Below are positions 4,753-12,002 of a stretch of 20,483 nucleotides of DNA, piece by piece (position 1 is the stretch's first letter; each line of letters opens with the position of its first letter). The stretch is from IMG/VR virus record IMGVR_UViG_3300009537_001285, positions 1-20,483 of that record; one strand, written 5' to 3'. Made by a program: the position numbers and the translations under genes. The notes beneath the pieces were generated by a model. That model did no database searches. It was not told where the DNA came from and saw only the letters and a program-made list of their open reading frames with translations. The DNA is from a virus.

Positions 4753-4908
4753 ATGACTATGTTGTGGCGGGTTTGCTTGTCTTCCCTTGCTGGCTTGGGT
4801 GGCTGGGCCATCATTGATGTGATGGACATCACGAGCAGAGTCGGGATTATGTTGATTGGTGTTGTTGTCGGCATTGTGAGTCTGGAATGTCTAAAGGGGG
4901 GTCTGTAA
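4753..4908 (+). CDS. Small membrane protein (51 residues)
   Basis: A short gene between RNase H and the next open frame, starting at ATG 4753 with AGGAGG about 10 bases upstream inside the RNase H end and stopping at TAA 4906-4908. It encodes two hydrophobic segments, WRVCLSSLAGLGGWAIIDVM and VGIMLIGVVVGIVSLECL, joined by a short polar turn (DITSR). The layout is that of a two-pass inner-membrane peptide. It ends one base before the next start codon. Small early-region membrane proteins in phages sometimes act in superinfection exclusion or holin-like roles; neither can be claimed here. Confidence 0.65.
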   Translation: MTMLWRVCLSSLAGLGGWAIIDVMDITSRVGIMLIGVVVGIVSLECLKGGL

Positions 4909-4909
4909 G

Positions 4910-5554
4910 ATGGACGAACGATATGTCAGATGGAAGGACTTCGCGCTCCGAATGGCGAAGTCGTGTTACAATAATAGAACCCGACCTAGCCGCGACTGGA
5001 TTGTCAGTATGGTTGAGGAGTTCTTTACGTGGATAAATGTTGACGACGCTGACCTTTTTGTCGATTGGGATAGGAGTCTTCCTCGACCAGAGACTCACCC
5101 GAATTACAGTCTGGACTACAACGGCAAACCGTATGAGGCTGAAGTTGTCGGCGAACGCTTTGAGTCGTTCGAGTCGTCGTTTCGGGAACGACCTTTCGGC
5201 CTGATGAACAATCGACAAACAGAGCTATGGGACCGCCTTTATCAGCAAGACAAGGTCGATGAAGCTGAGGAATATGCCGATGCGATTGTCGAGCGTTGGC
5301 TTGGGCCTGTCCACTGTTGTGTCCGTGCCGGACTGGACTTGGCCTACTCACCAAGCATGGGAGTCTTAGGATTCACGGTAGGCGACCTTCGGAAGATGTA
5401 CCCTGAAGGTGTGCCGGACTGGGTGAAGGGCGATGTTGAGTGGGAGACAATCCCAGTGACTGGCGTCGTGCCGGGACTCGGATTCAAAGTCAGCGAAGCG
5501 ACGGATAGTCACCCATTCGACTCAATCCCCGACAATGCGTCCGTGTGGCTGTGA
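4910..5554 (+). CDS. Hypothetical protein, aromatic- and acid-rich
   Basis: This is a 214-residue protein that I do not recognise. ATG 4910 follows AAAGGGGGG (4893-4901) with suitable spacing and lies one base after the upstream stop. The N-terminal third looks helical (RYVRWKDFALRMAKSCYNN, SRDWIVSMVEEFFTWINV). The middle is charged (ERFESFESSFRERPFG, DKVDEAEEYADAIVERWLG) and the last 60 residues look beta-rich (MGVLGFTVGDL, WETIPVTGVVPGLGFKVSEA). No signal peptide or membrane segment is seen. It is the last gene before the large non-coding repeat region, so it closes the early block. Confidence 0.75.
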   Translation: MDERYVRWKDFALRMAKSCYNNRTRPSRDWIVSMVEEFFTWINVDDADLFVDWDRSLPRPETHPNYSLDYNGKPYEAEVVGERFESFESSFRERPFGLMNNRQTELWDRLYQQDKVDEAEEYADAIVERWLGPVHCCVRAGLDLAYSPSMGVLGFTVGDLRKMYPEGVPDWVKGDVEWETIPVTGVVPGLGFKVSEATDSHPFDSIPDNASVWL

Positions 5555-5560
5555 GTCATA

Positions 5561-5660
5561 GTCAATGATTTGTGACAGGCTTGATTCGGGACTGTCGGAA
5601 AGCAATGACGGTCAATGATTTACGAGAGTCGCGATTCAAGTCTGTCAAACTGGAATCCTC
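5561..5660 (+). repeat. Two 50-bp tandem repeats (GTCAATGATTT type)
   Basis: GTCAATGATTT occurs at 5561 and again at 5611, with partial conservation of the rest (GATTC...CTGTC...AA). The first unit contains GACAG/CTGTC, a possible small hairpin. The motif GTCATTGATTCGAC recurs inside the larger array downstream (5687 and 5901), so these units seem related to it. They begin just after the stop codon of the upstream gene. Confidence 0.55.
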
Positions 5661-5694
5661 GCCTCGGTTGTTACGCTGCCTTCATCGTCATTGA

Positions 5695-5990
5695 TTCGAC
5701 TGTTCAGTGCTGAGTCTGCGTTGATGAGAAACTGTTTCGACGATTATATCCGTGACCGGCGTTGTTTAGTGATTCAGTGCGGAGTCTGCGTTGATGAGAA
5801 AGTGATTCGGCGTTTACATTCGTGGTCAAGAATGTGAGCGTGGTTCAGTGCGGAGTCTGTCGTGATGAGAACCTGTTTTGTCGAAAGCATTCGTGTGACT
5901 GTCATTGATTCGACGGTTCGGTGTGAAGCCTGCGTCGATGAGAACCTGTTTCGACGCTTGGAGTTATGGTCAGTGATCTCTTTGCGTTCG
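5695..5990 (+). repeat. Four tandem non-coding structured repeats of about 70-73 bp
   Basis: Conserved cores GTGCGGAGTCTGCGTTGATG and variants lie with their AGTCTG/AGCCTG part near 5713, 5783, 5854 and 5927, giving periods of 70, 71 and about 73 bp. Each core is followed by GAGAA, a short spacer and TTCGACG/TTCGGCG, then ATTCGTG/GTCA-like sequence. CGTTGA or CGTCGA before TGAGAA pairs with TCGACG or TCGGCG after it in units 1, 2 and 4. Base changes there keep pairing (G-U or A-U/G-C exchange), suggesting an RNA or cruciform structure. Unit 3 is shifted and pairs poorly. No open frame crosses the array. Candidate roles are a structured RNA, a replication origin or a protein-binding array. Confidence 0.75.
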
Positions 5991-6032
5991 CATCTCTCTC
6001 TGTTCCTCTCTCTGTGACTCTGCTCTGTCGTG

Positions 6033-6067
6033 ATGTGGCCTCACAGCCGTGCTAGGTGAGGCCACAT
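6033..6067. terminator. Perfect 12-bp hairpin at the end of the non-coding region
   Basis: ATGTGGCCTCAC (6033-6044) and GTGAGGCCACAT (6056-6067) are perfect inverted repeats around an 11-nt loop. No T tract follows, so a classic intrinsic terminator is not certain. A weaker hairpin, AGGCGA/TCGCCT, follows at 6158-6182. The remaining sequence up to 6295 shows no gene. Both hairpins separate the repeat array from the head module and may isolate early from late transcription. Confidence 0.5.
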
Positions 6068-6230
6068 AGAAAAGTATCTTTATTGTCCGAGAGGGGTGGC
6101 TGACTTGTGTTGGAAGGGAGGGTGTCTCCCATTATGTGTCATGCGAGCCTTTCAGCAAGGCGAACATGGGGCGGACTCGCCTATCTTCGCAGGTCATCGC
6201 TCTTTTTCCTTGCGTGTCCAAATCTCTTTG

Positions 6231-6239
6231 TGATAAGAT
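6231..6239 (+). promoter_or_regulatory. Candidate extended -10 promoter element for the head module
   Basis: TGATAAGAT matches the extended -10 pattern TGnTATAAT at several positions, and TTGCGT lies 18 bases before TAAGAT as a poor -35. It is the only reasonable promoter-like sequence I see within 70 bp upstream of the scaffold-like gene at 6296. Confidence is low. Confidence 0.25.
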
Positions 6240-6295
6240 AGAGTCTATATGTAGTATGTCATGCTGATGTGGCATACAATTCATGGGAGGACATC

Positions 6296-6916
6296 ATGGA
6301 CAGAGAACAGGTTTTGGCGATGCTGAAGTCGGAAGCCGGTGACTTGCAACTCGCGCCGGTCATTGACTTGGTCGAGTCGGACGGTACAGAGTTGCAGCGT
6401 CTTACCGACGATGTGGCTCGCCTGAACGGGGAAGTCGAAACCCTACGAACGGCGCAGTCGGGGAATGTTGAACAGTCGGTGAAGCAAGCCCTATCACTCC
6501 AAGAGCGGGCATTGAAGGCGGAGTCAGAGTTGGGTGCAATCGCTTCATCGCTTGGTTGCAAACGGACAGAAATTGGGTCGATGATTGATGAGGCAATGAC
6601 GATACGGAACGCGGCGAAGTCAGATGTCGAGAGATTGACTGCCCAACTCGGTGATAGTCATGAGCAACTTGAAGGCCGGAAACAGGCTGTGCGTGACCGA
6701 ATCATTGGCTACGCTGAACTTGTTGACGGTGCTGAACTGGACAAGGCTGGGCTGACGGCTCGGTTGTCGGAGATGGGCTTTGATGCCCTTGACGCTGAAC
6801 TTGAGGCATGGTCAGTGAAGTTGCGGGAGTCCTACCAGACACCATCGCTCATACCAGAAGGCAAGCCACAGACAGAATTTGACCGTGCGCTTGACCTATC
6901 GGGCTACAGGGTCTAA
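6296..6916 (+). CDS. Coiled-coil protein, putative capsid scaffold
   Basis: This is a 206-residue acidic protein. ATG 6296 has GGGAGG five bases upstream. Residues about 28-75 and 100-160 are heptad-like coiled coils (LQRLTDDVARLNGEVETLR, ALSLQERALKAESELGAI, DVERLTAQLGDSHEQLEGRK). The C-terminus is short and polar. An acidic helical protein encoded a few hundred bases before the decoration and capsid genes is the normal position and composition of a phage scaffolding protein, which guides procapsid assembly and is then lost. Sequence identity to a scaffold family cannot be asserted, so the call rests on context and composition. Confidence 0.55.
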   Translation: MDREQVLAMLKSEAGDLQLAPVIDLVESDGTELQRLTDDVARLNGEVETLRTAQSGNVEQSVKQALSLQERALKAESELGAIASSLGCKRTEIGSMIDEAMTIRNAAKSDVERLTAQLGDSHEQLEGRKQAVRDRIIGYAELVDGAELDKAGLTARLSEMGFDALDAELEAWSVKLRESYQTPSLIPEGKPQTEFDRALDLSGYRV

Positions 6917-6920
6917 ATCA

Positions 6921-7190
6921 ATGGCGATTCGAGTCAACAACCTATTGGAGATGTCAGATGCGACGGTTGGTAAGTCTAAGCCGATTGAGGTGAGTGTGCC
7001 GTTGGAGCGAGGCGATGTTGTCCTGCTTCGTGGCATGTACTACCGAGTTGATGGGACGTTCAAGGACACGTCGGGCAAGCTGAACCTTCGGCTGTACTGC
7101 CCAAACGACTATGAGCGATTTCGTCGTTGGGCGATGAGACACCCGGAGTCCGTCAAACCGATAGGAACAATCAATGCCCACTGGGGCTAA
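6921..7190 (+). CDS. Small beta-rich protein of the head module
   Basis: This is an 89-residue protein starting at ATG 6921, four bases after the upstream stop, with only a weak AGGGT ribosome binding site. Residues 20-70 form a probable beta-barrel (KPIEVSVPLERGDVVLLRGM, YYRVDGTFKDTSGKLNLRLY), followed by a helix RFRRWAMRHP. The barrel-like pattern (GDVVLLRGxYYRV) would fit a small structural or nucleic-acid-binding protein. I do not recognise a family. Its place between scaffold-like and decoration-like genes suggests a virion or assembly role. Confidence 0.65.
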   Translation: MAIRVNNLLEMSDATVGKSKPIEVSVPLERGDVVLLRGMYYRVDGTFKDTSGKLNLRLYCPNDYERFRRWAMRHPESVKPIGTINAHWG

Positions 7191-7205
7191 TGGAGGGAAG
7201 AAGTC

Positions 7206-7679
7206 ATGGCACAAAGTTGGGTGTCAACAGTAGGGGTCTCGGACACAATTCGTGCCCCACAGACATGGGAGTCAGAAGGCATCTACGTGACGATGGAAAT
7301 CACCTACACGTCGTCTGCACGTGAGTTCACGGAGACGGAGTTGGACGCAAGTAAGACCGCAGGCGTCCTCGAACAGACGGGCACGAACCCGACCCTTGGT
7401 TTGGGCAGTGATGGTGACCCGGTCTTCGGCTTTTTGGACGATCTGACACAGGACGGTGCAGCGGGTTCATTCCTGACGCATGGTCTGACCGACTGGGTAT
7501 TCTATGCAGCGGCGGCAGAAGACCCGGACGTGAACGATTCGGTCTTGAGCAAAGGTGATGGGTCAGTCAAGCAGACACCGACTGCTACCGACGTTGCGGC
7601 AGGCGGTATCACAGATGGGCGAGGGATTGTCTTCGCGAAGGACACGACAAACACAAAGGTCAAGCTGTCGTATCCGTAA
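7206..7679 (+). CDS. Putative capsid decoration (cement) protein
   Basis: This is a 157-residue protein. ATG 7206 has GGAGGGAAG upstream. It is Gly, Ala, Thr and Asp rich with alternating hydrophobics and no long helices: YVTMEITYTSSAREFTETEL, then TNPTLGLGSDGDPVFGFLDD, then DGRGIVFAKDTTNTKVKLSY. It looks like an all-beta virion protein. Many phages encode a small beta-rich decoration protein immediately before the major capsid protein, as here (36 bases). The role is inferred from position and composition; a minor tail protein is the main alternative. Confidence 0.5.
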   Translation: MAQSWVSTVGVSDTIRAPQTWESEGIYVTMEITYTSSAREFTETELDASKTAGVLEQTGTNPTLGLGSDGDPVFGFLDDLTQDGAAGSFLTHGLTDWVFYAAAAEDPDVNDSVLSKGDGSVKQTPTATDVAAGGITDGRGIVFAKDTTNTKVKLSYP

Positions 7680-7715
7680 GAGGGACAGACGGACATACTT
7701 AATGGAGGGCTGAAT

Positions 7716-8954
7716 ATGAAGGCGGCACGAACAACACATTTGCCGGATTCACTCATTGAGGACATTGAGGACTTAATGGCAAAGAGTGACCGGATAAAAG
7801 GTCAACGTCGGGCATTGTATATGCCGATGACGCTGGACATGACGAAGGCGACGGCACTGTCAAAGGAAGTGTCGGGTTGGTCGAAACATCAGGACGTGTC
7901 AATCTACGAGGAAGCGAAGTCGAGGGGCGTCCCGGTCTGGGAGCTACTTGAGGAACGTGACCCATCACCGAGGAACCTAGCCGGTGAGATTGTGACCGAA
8001 CTTGATGCGCTGGGAAGACAACTCTACGCGGCAGGCGTCAACCTGAAACAAACCAATGTCGAACTCTTTTATAGAGGTCAGGCATCGATCTTGATGCCGG
8101 CACTCATCAACCGCTGGCTACGCGAGGGTCAACAACTGGCAGGCGGCGCAATGGGGCTTTGGGCATTCGAGGACGAAGTGAACGCGATGACGGTGCATCC
8201 GTTCCACATCGAATCGGAGTCCGCAGCGGGCGAATTGGCGAACACGCCCCAGAACACGGCGAACCGGAAACGGCTTGGTCAAGTCGGCTCAAGTGGGTTG
8301 CCAGTCGTTCGGATAGGCTACCGCGACAAAGATGTCAATCTCGGCACGTATGGCATCGACTTAAGGATTGACTATAAGGCGGTGAAGTACATGCCGATGC
8401 TTCAACTTCGGCTCATCTTCATCTGGATTGGCATGCAGTTGTTGTATGACCAACTTGATGCGGTGTATAACCTTATTGTTGATGGCGATGGCAGCACCGG
8501 TGCACCGCCGAGCTACCTGCAAATCAGTGGTGGAGGCGGAGCGGGTACGTTGCTCCATGCTGACCTGAACGCGGCTATCACGAAGATTGGTGTCAACGCG
8601 ATGATTCTGACACATTGGATTGGTGGCGTGAACGAACTAATAGACTTCCTGAACTTGTCACAGTTGACGGGTGCGAACTACAGGGACAACCCAATCGTGA
8701 AGGTCTTGAACCGGAAGAATCGTGGCCCCATCGAGACGGACTACGGTATGCTTTGCCCAGCGTTGGGTGGGACGGCTGACAAGCTGGCGTTCATGGAGTC
8801 GATGTTCGCGGTGGCTCGCGTCGTCGAGCAGGGAATCCTCGTGGAGACTGACAAGATTATCGGTCAACTCCAAGAAGAGATTGCGGTGTCGGAGACGTGT
8901 GCGTACTACAAGTTTATGGAAGACGCTTCAGGGTTCATTGACTACAGTGCCTAG
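7716..8954 (+). CDS. Putative major capsid protein
   Basis: This is a 412-residue protein. ATG 7716 is preceded by GGAGGG. Length, position after scaffold- and decoration-like genes, and lack of enzymatic motifs fit an HK97-fold capsid subunit. Helical N-terminal residues about 1-100 (IEDIEDLMAKSDRIKGQRR) may be an arm or built-in scaffold. The middle has the mixed alpha/beta pattern of the A and P domains (VNLGTYGIDLRIDYKAVKYM, LRLIFIWIGMQLLYDQLDAV). Glycine-rich stretches follow (ISGGGGAG). Near the end NAMILTHWIGGVNELIDFLN and LVETDKIIGQLQEEIAVSET fit a helix-strand A domain. Two hairpins follow the stop codon. No prohead cleavage site can be assigned. The HK97-fold call is my reading, not a search result. 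Confidence 0.65.
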   Translation: MKAARTTHLPDSLIEDIEDLMAKSDRIKGQRRALYMPMTLDMTKATALSKEVSGWSKHQDVSIYEEAKSRGVPVWELLEERDPSPRNLAGEIVTELDALGRQLYAAGVNLKQTNVELFYRGQASILMPALINRWLREGQQLAGGAMGLWAFEDEVNAMTVHPFHIESESAAGELANTPQNTANRKRLGQVGSSGLPVVRIGYRDKDVNLGTYGIDLRIDYKAVKYMPMLQLRLIFIWIGMQLLYDQLDAVYNLIVDGDGSTGAPPSYLQISGGGGAGTLLHADLNAAITKIGVNAMILTHWIGGVNELIDFLNLSQLTGANYRDNPIVKVLNRKNRGPIETDYGMLCPALGGTADKLAFMESMFAVARVVEQGILVETDKIIGQLQEEIAVSETCAYYKFMEDASGFIDYSA

Positions 8955-9001
8955 GCCATAGCCTAGCAATGACAGGTGAGGCGGGTTGGACTCGCCTCTT
9001 T
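8951..9001 (+). terminator. Double hairpin after the capsid gene
   Basis: CTAGGC 8951-8956 and GCCTAG 8961-8966 form a perfect 6-bp stem that includes the capsid stop codon (TAG 8952-8954). GAGGCG 8978-8983 and CGCCTC 8993-8998 form a second 6-bp stem followed by TTT. The second resembles a weak intrinsic terminator, and its GGACTCGCCT half also occurs in the hairpin at 6158-6182. Both could give partial termination or stabilise capsid mRNA ends. Confidence 0.5.
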
Positions 9002-9020
9002 CCGTAAGGAGGATATTGGC

Positions 9021-11141
9021 ATGGCATTAGGAACGTACAACGAGGCTCTGCTTCAAGCGGCGTCTCTCGACCAGATTCGGTTCTGGTTGTCAGGCAACGT
9101 GGGTGCGCTGTCGTTACCGGCGAAGCCACGTATCAACGACCTTGACCGAATCGAAGTGGACAATGCGGACACGACGAGCGGCGTGTCGTTGCAGGTGACA
9201 TCGACGACCACGACCGGCGGCCCTGTGGTAGACATCTCTGTGGCAGCCCTGACAACGGGCAAGGCGTTGGACATCAGCAACCTTGATGCGATTACAACGG
9301 GGAAGGCGATTCATGTTGATGCGACGGGGGTGACTCAAACAACGGGGATTCTCGTCCATATAGACTCGGCTTCGACAGCACTTACAGGAGCGGGTCGTCT
9401 TCTGTTGGTTGATTCGACTGCTGACTTTAATGACGTGGCTGGCATCGTTGCTGAGATAAAGACCGTCCACACGACGGGGATAGGTCTTCAGTTGACGATG
9501 GACGCAATCACGGATGGATTCGGCGTTGATGGCACATTCGATGCGTTGACGACGGGAGAGGCGTTCCGTCTGACGAGTTCAGCGACGGCAATCACCGGCG
9601 CGGGTCGTTTATTCAACATCGACCACACGGGCGCAACCTCGACGAGTGGCATCATTGCGGAGTTTTCGTCGGCGGCGAATGATGAGACAACGATATTGCG
9701 TGTGACGGCTTCAGCGGCGTTAGCAGCGGGTGTTGCGCTGGACGTTTCGGCTGCTGCGTTGACGACGGGCACGGCCTTAGACATCAGTAACCTCGACGCA
9801 ATCACAACAGGCAAGGCAATCCATGTAGATGCGACGGGTGTGACTCAAACAACGGGGATTCTCGTCCATATAGACTCGGCTTCGACGGCGTTGACGGGTG
9901 CTGGTCGTGTTCTGCTTGTTGATTCAACGGCTGACTTTGATGATGCGACGGGTATTGTCGCGGAAATCAAGACTGTCCACACGACGGGTATTGGTCTACA
10001 ATTGACGATGGACGCTGTGACCGATGGGTTTGGTGTTGACGGCACATTCGATGCGTTGACGACCGGTGAAGCGTTCCGGCTTACATCAAGTGCAACGGCA
10101 ATCACTGGGGCAGGCCGTCTATTCAACATTGACCACACAGGCGCAACGAGTACATCAGGCGTCATCGCAGAGTTTTCGTCCGCTGCGAATGATGAGACAA
10201 CGATTGCTCGGATAACGGCGTCAGCGGCGTTGGCGTTGGGTGTCGCACTTGACTTGAGTGTAGCGGCGATGACAACGGGTACAGCCCTTGACATTGGCGG
10301 TGCGGCTGCGATTACGACAGGCAAGCTCATCGAAGCGGTGGCAAGTGGTACGACGCAGACAACGGGTATTCTAGTGAACATTGAGTCGGCGGCAACGGCG
10401 CTCACAGGGGCGGGTCGGCTACTTTATGTCAACCACACGGGTGCAACGACAACGAGCGGCACGGTGGCGGAAATTATCTCTGCCTCGACCGATGAGACTG
10501 ACATCTTGGTTGCCACTGGCGCGGGGACTGGGTATGAAATGACAGTCCGAAACACCAATGCGGGTGCAGTCGGAGCCGAGCTGAGGCTTGACCATGTGTC
10601 TGCGAGCGCGGCTGACAACGACGTGGTTGGACGTATCATCTTCACAGCCGATGATGAGGAAGGCTCACCGACGAATACGCAGCTTTGTCTCATTGATGTG
10701 CAGTGGACGGACGCAACGGCGGCAAGTTACGCCTCTGACCTTGAGGTGACGTTGGCAACGGCGGCGGCATCGAACCTAGCATTGACATTATCGGGTGCTG
10801 GTCAGATGGGTCTTGACCTTGATTCTGACTTATCGGCAAGTTCAGCGGCTGGCCAAATCTTTGATGACTATGATGATGCAATGGTCTTACAGCGGTATGC
10901 CTACCTCGGTGTGACTGAACCATCAATCTCGCTGGAGACGATTGCAGAGTTAGAGTCGATGGGCATCGTGGAGGCGAACGCTAAAAACCAAAGGGGCTAT
11001 ATCCTGAAGTTGCAGCCATTCTTGAGGTTGTTGTCAGGTGGTATCTATCAGACACGGGGTATGCTCGACGCATTCATGGAGGACGTGTTCAATGAGCTTA
11101 GAGAAGTCAAAGTCGAACTCACAGCCCTCAAAGCAGCCTAG
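9021..11141 (+). CDS. Repeat-containing fibre-like structural protein
   Basis: This is a 706-residue protein. ATG 9021 follows AAGGAGG by eight bases. Residues about 60-480 consist of Thr/Gly/Ala-rich short repeats with turns of the type TTGKAIHV, TTGILVHID, LTGAGRLLLVD and ITDGFGVDG. They are organised into a 170-residue unit that occurs twice in full (TGKAIHVDATGVTQTTGILV at about residue 95 and again 170 residues later), plus a partial third. Such a pattern predicts a trimeric beta-helix or beta-prism shaft. The C-terminal part (IFDDYDDAMVLQRYAYLGVT, then helical LMLDAF-type segments) is distinct and may trimerise the fibre or anchor it to the head. The gene lies between capsid and connector genes, so a head fibre or tail fibre are both possible. 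No enzyme motif is visible. Confidence 0.7.
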   Translation: MALGTYNEALLQAASLDQIRFWLSGNVGALSLPAKPRINDLDRIEVDNADTTSGVSLQVTSTTTTGGPVVDISVAALTTGKALDISNLDAITTGKAIHVDATGVTQTTGILVHIDSASTALTGAGRLLLVDSTADFNDVAGIVAEIKTVHTTGIGLQLTMDAITDGFGVDGTFDALTTGEAFRLTSSATAITGAGRLFNIDHTGATSTSGIIAEFSSAANDETTILRVTASAALAAGVALDVSAAALTTGTALDISNLDAITTGKAIHVDATGVTQTTGILVHIDSASTALTGAGRVLLVDSTADFDDATGIVAEIKTVHTTGIGLQLTMDAVTDGFGVDGTFDALTTGEAFRLTSSATAITGAGRLFNIDHTGATSTSGVIAEFSSAANDETTIARITASAALALGVALDLSVAAMTTGTALDIGGAAAITTGKLIEAVASGTTQTTGILVNIESAATALTGAGRLLYVNHTGATTTSGTVAEIISASTDETDILVATGAGTGYEMTVRNTNAGAVGAELRLDHVSASAADNDVVGRIIFTADDEEGSPTNTQLCLIDVQWTDATAASYASDLEVTLATAAASNLALTLSGAGQMGLDLDSDLSASSAAGQIFDDYDDAMVLQRYAYLGVTEPSISLETIAELESMGIVEANAKNQRGYILKLQPFLRLLSGGIYQTRGMLDAFMEDVFNELREVKVELTALKAA
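9241..10440 (+). repeat. Coding tandem repeat, 510-bp unit
   Basis: The DNA coding the shaft repeats with a period of exactly 510 bp. TGACTCAAACAACGGGGATT begins at 9331 and again at 9841. From these points 46 bases are identical, while flanking codons of the same protein repeat differ mostly at synonymous sites. A third, degenerate unit follows to about 10440. Confidence 0.8.
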
Positions 11142-11400
11142 TGAGACGGGGCTGACAGCCGACATCTACTCTGAGATGAAGACTCGTCGTGAACAACTGC
11201 TAGTGCAGATGAGTCAGTGCCGAATCCGTGAGACGGAGTTGGCTGAACAGGCACAGGGTTTGGCAAACTCTCAAGAGCAGACCCGGCAACAGCTAATAGC
11301 CCTTCGAGGCGCGTTGGCGGTGCTAGATGAGTTTCTGACGAAACAGAAGCCGCTGCCTAACTTGGAGGACATGGATAGCGAGTCGGCGTCAAAGGTTTAA
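11092..11400 (+). CDS. Small coiled-coil protein overlapping the fibre gene
   Basis: This is a 102-residue protein. ATG 11092 lies inside the fibre gene, whose stop is at 11141, and GGAGG sits nine bases upstream. Residues about 25-85 are one long amphipathic helix (MKTRREQLLVQMSQCRIRET, then QAQGLANSQEQTRQQLIALR, then LAVLDEFLTKQ). The tail is acidic. Overlap with the fibre gene suggests translational coupling and a common complex, for example an assembly chaperone or linker of the fibre. The sequence alone does not identify a family. Confidence 0.65.
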   Translation: MSLEKSKSNSQPSKQPSETGLTADIYSEMKTRREQLLVQMSQCRIRETELAEQAQGLANSQEQTRQQLIALRGALAVLDEFLTKQKPLPNLEDMDSESASKV

Positions 11401-11464
11401 CTAGGGGACAATCCCCGAATGGGTGGGTGATGGGTCTGGCATGGCCTATCATGCAACGCCCACC

Positions 11465-11545
11465 CGAAGAAAAGGGGAAAGGCGAAAGGGGAAAGTGAAG
11501 AATCTTCTTGTCTCCTAACTTTCCCCTTACCACTTTCCACTTTTG
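11465..11545. repeat. Purine-rich hairpin repeat, copy 2
   Basis: The left arm begins CGAAGAAAAGGGGAAAGGCG. The right arm 11517-11545 contains AACTTTCCCCTTACCACTTT and pairs imperfectly with it. The same CGAAGAAAAGG edge and purine pattern occur at 3948-4021. It lies in the 254-bp gap between the fibre-associated gene and the connector gene, upstream of an intrinsic terminator. Nothing else is seen in the gap. Confidence 0.65.
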
Positions 11546-11577
11546 CTGGGGGGACGCCCTTCGCTGAATGACAAACT

Positions 11578-11603
11578 GCCGGCCTGACGAGGCTGGCTTT
11601 TTT
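11578..11603 (+). terminator. Intrinsic (Rho-independent) terminator
   Basis: GCCGGCC (11578-11584) and GGCTGGC (11591-11597) form a 7-bp stem with one G-U pair and a 6-nt loop, followed at once by T6 (11598-11603). This is the clearest terminator in the window. It closes the capsid/fibre transcription unit 52 bases before the connector gene, which implies that downstream genes need antitermination, readthrough or their own promoter. Confidence 0.85.
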
Positions 11604-11654
11604 GCGGAAGTGGCGGGGACTGCCGTCGAAGCAAACTTCCGCTTAGGTGTCAGT

Positions 11655-11999
11655 ATGGCGACGTACACGACGGCGGCTCTCGTCAAAGCGAGGGTTGAGA
11701 ATATTGATTCGGGCTTGACTGATGCAACGGTTGAGGACTTTATTGAGGCTGCGGAGTCTATTGTTGATGGACTCATGGGCACGTCGTTTATTGCGACCTT
11801 TGATGCGACGAAGCATGGTATTCTCCGTGAGGCGGCAACTGTCTATGCAACGATGGCAGCGATGGCCTTTCAGCCTGCCGGATTCTCTGACCTTCAGGAA
11901 GCGACGTTGATTCTTGATGTGTTAGCCTTTCAATGGTCGTTCATCACGACGGAGTTGCGTGGCAACCGTGACTTAACAATCTACCTTGAAGGGCTTTAA
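11655..11999 (+). CDS. Putative head-tail connector (gp6-like) protein
   Basis: This is a 114-residue protein. I chose ATG 11655, with TTAGGTG upstream. The open frame continues upstream to 11568 but would run through the terminator hairpin. The composition is all-helical: TAALVKARVENIDSGLTDATVEDFIEAAESIVDGLMG, split by turns, then AATVYATMAAMAFQPAG and LILDVLAFQWSFITTELRGN. DAxVxxFIxxAxxxIxxxxG followed by a helix pair is the familiar signature of small head-tail adaptor proteins of the HK97 gp6/SPP1 gp15 type, which bind under the portal. Position before the receptor-binding protein is compatible. It is separated from portal and terminase by 5 kb, which is unusual. Confidence 0.55.
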   Translation: MATYTTAALVKARVENIDSGLTDATVEDFIEAAESIVDGLMGTSFIATFDATKHGILREAATVYATMAAMAFQPAGFSDLQEATLILDVLAFQWSFITTELRGNRDLTIYLEGL

Positions 12000-12002
12000 C
12001 GT

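Noticed and set aside
5700-5970. Hammerhead-ribozyme-like TGATGAG in each repeat unit
   Set aside because: The catalytic core needs CUGAUGAG, a stem, then CGAAA. GAAA is not found in the right place in any consistent way, and the three-stem layout cannot be drawn.
5555-5990. CRISPR array
   Set aside because: Units are 70-73 bp with conserved sequence throughout rather than short constant repeats separated by unique spacers, and no cas gene is present.
9845-10405. 186-residue minus-strand open frame in the fibre gene
   Set aside because: It is antisense to a codon-biased repetitive gene, its Val/Ala/Pro repeats mirror the sense repeats, and no ribosome binding site is seen.
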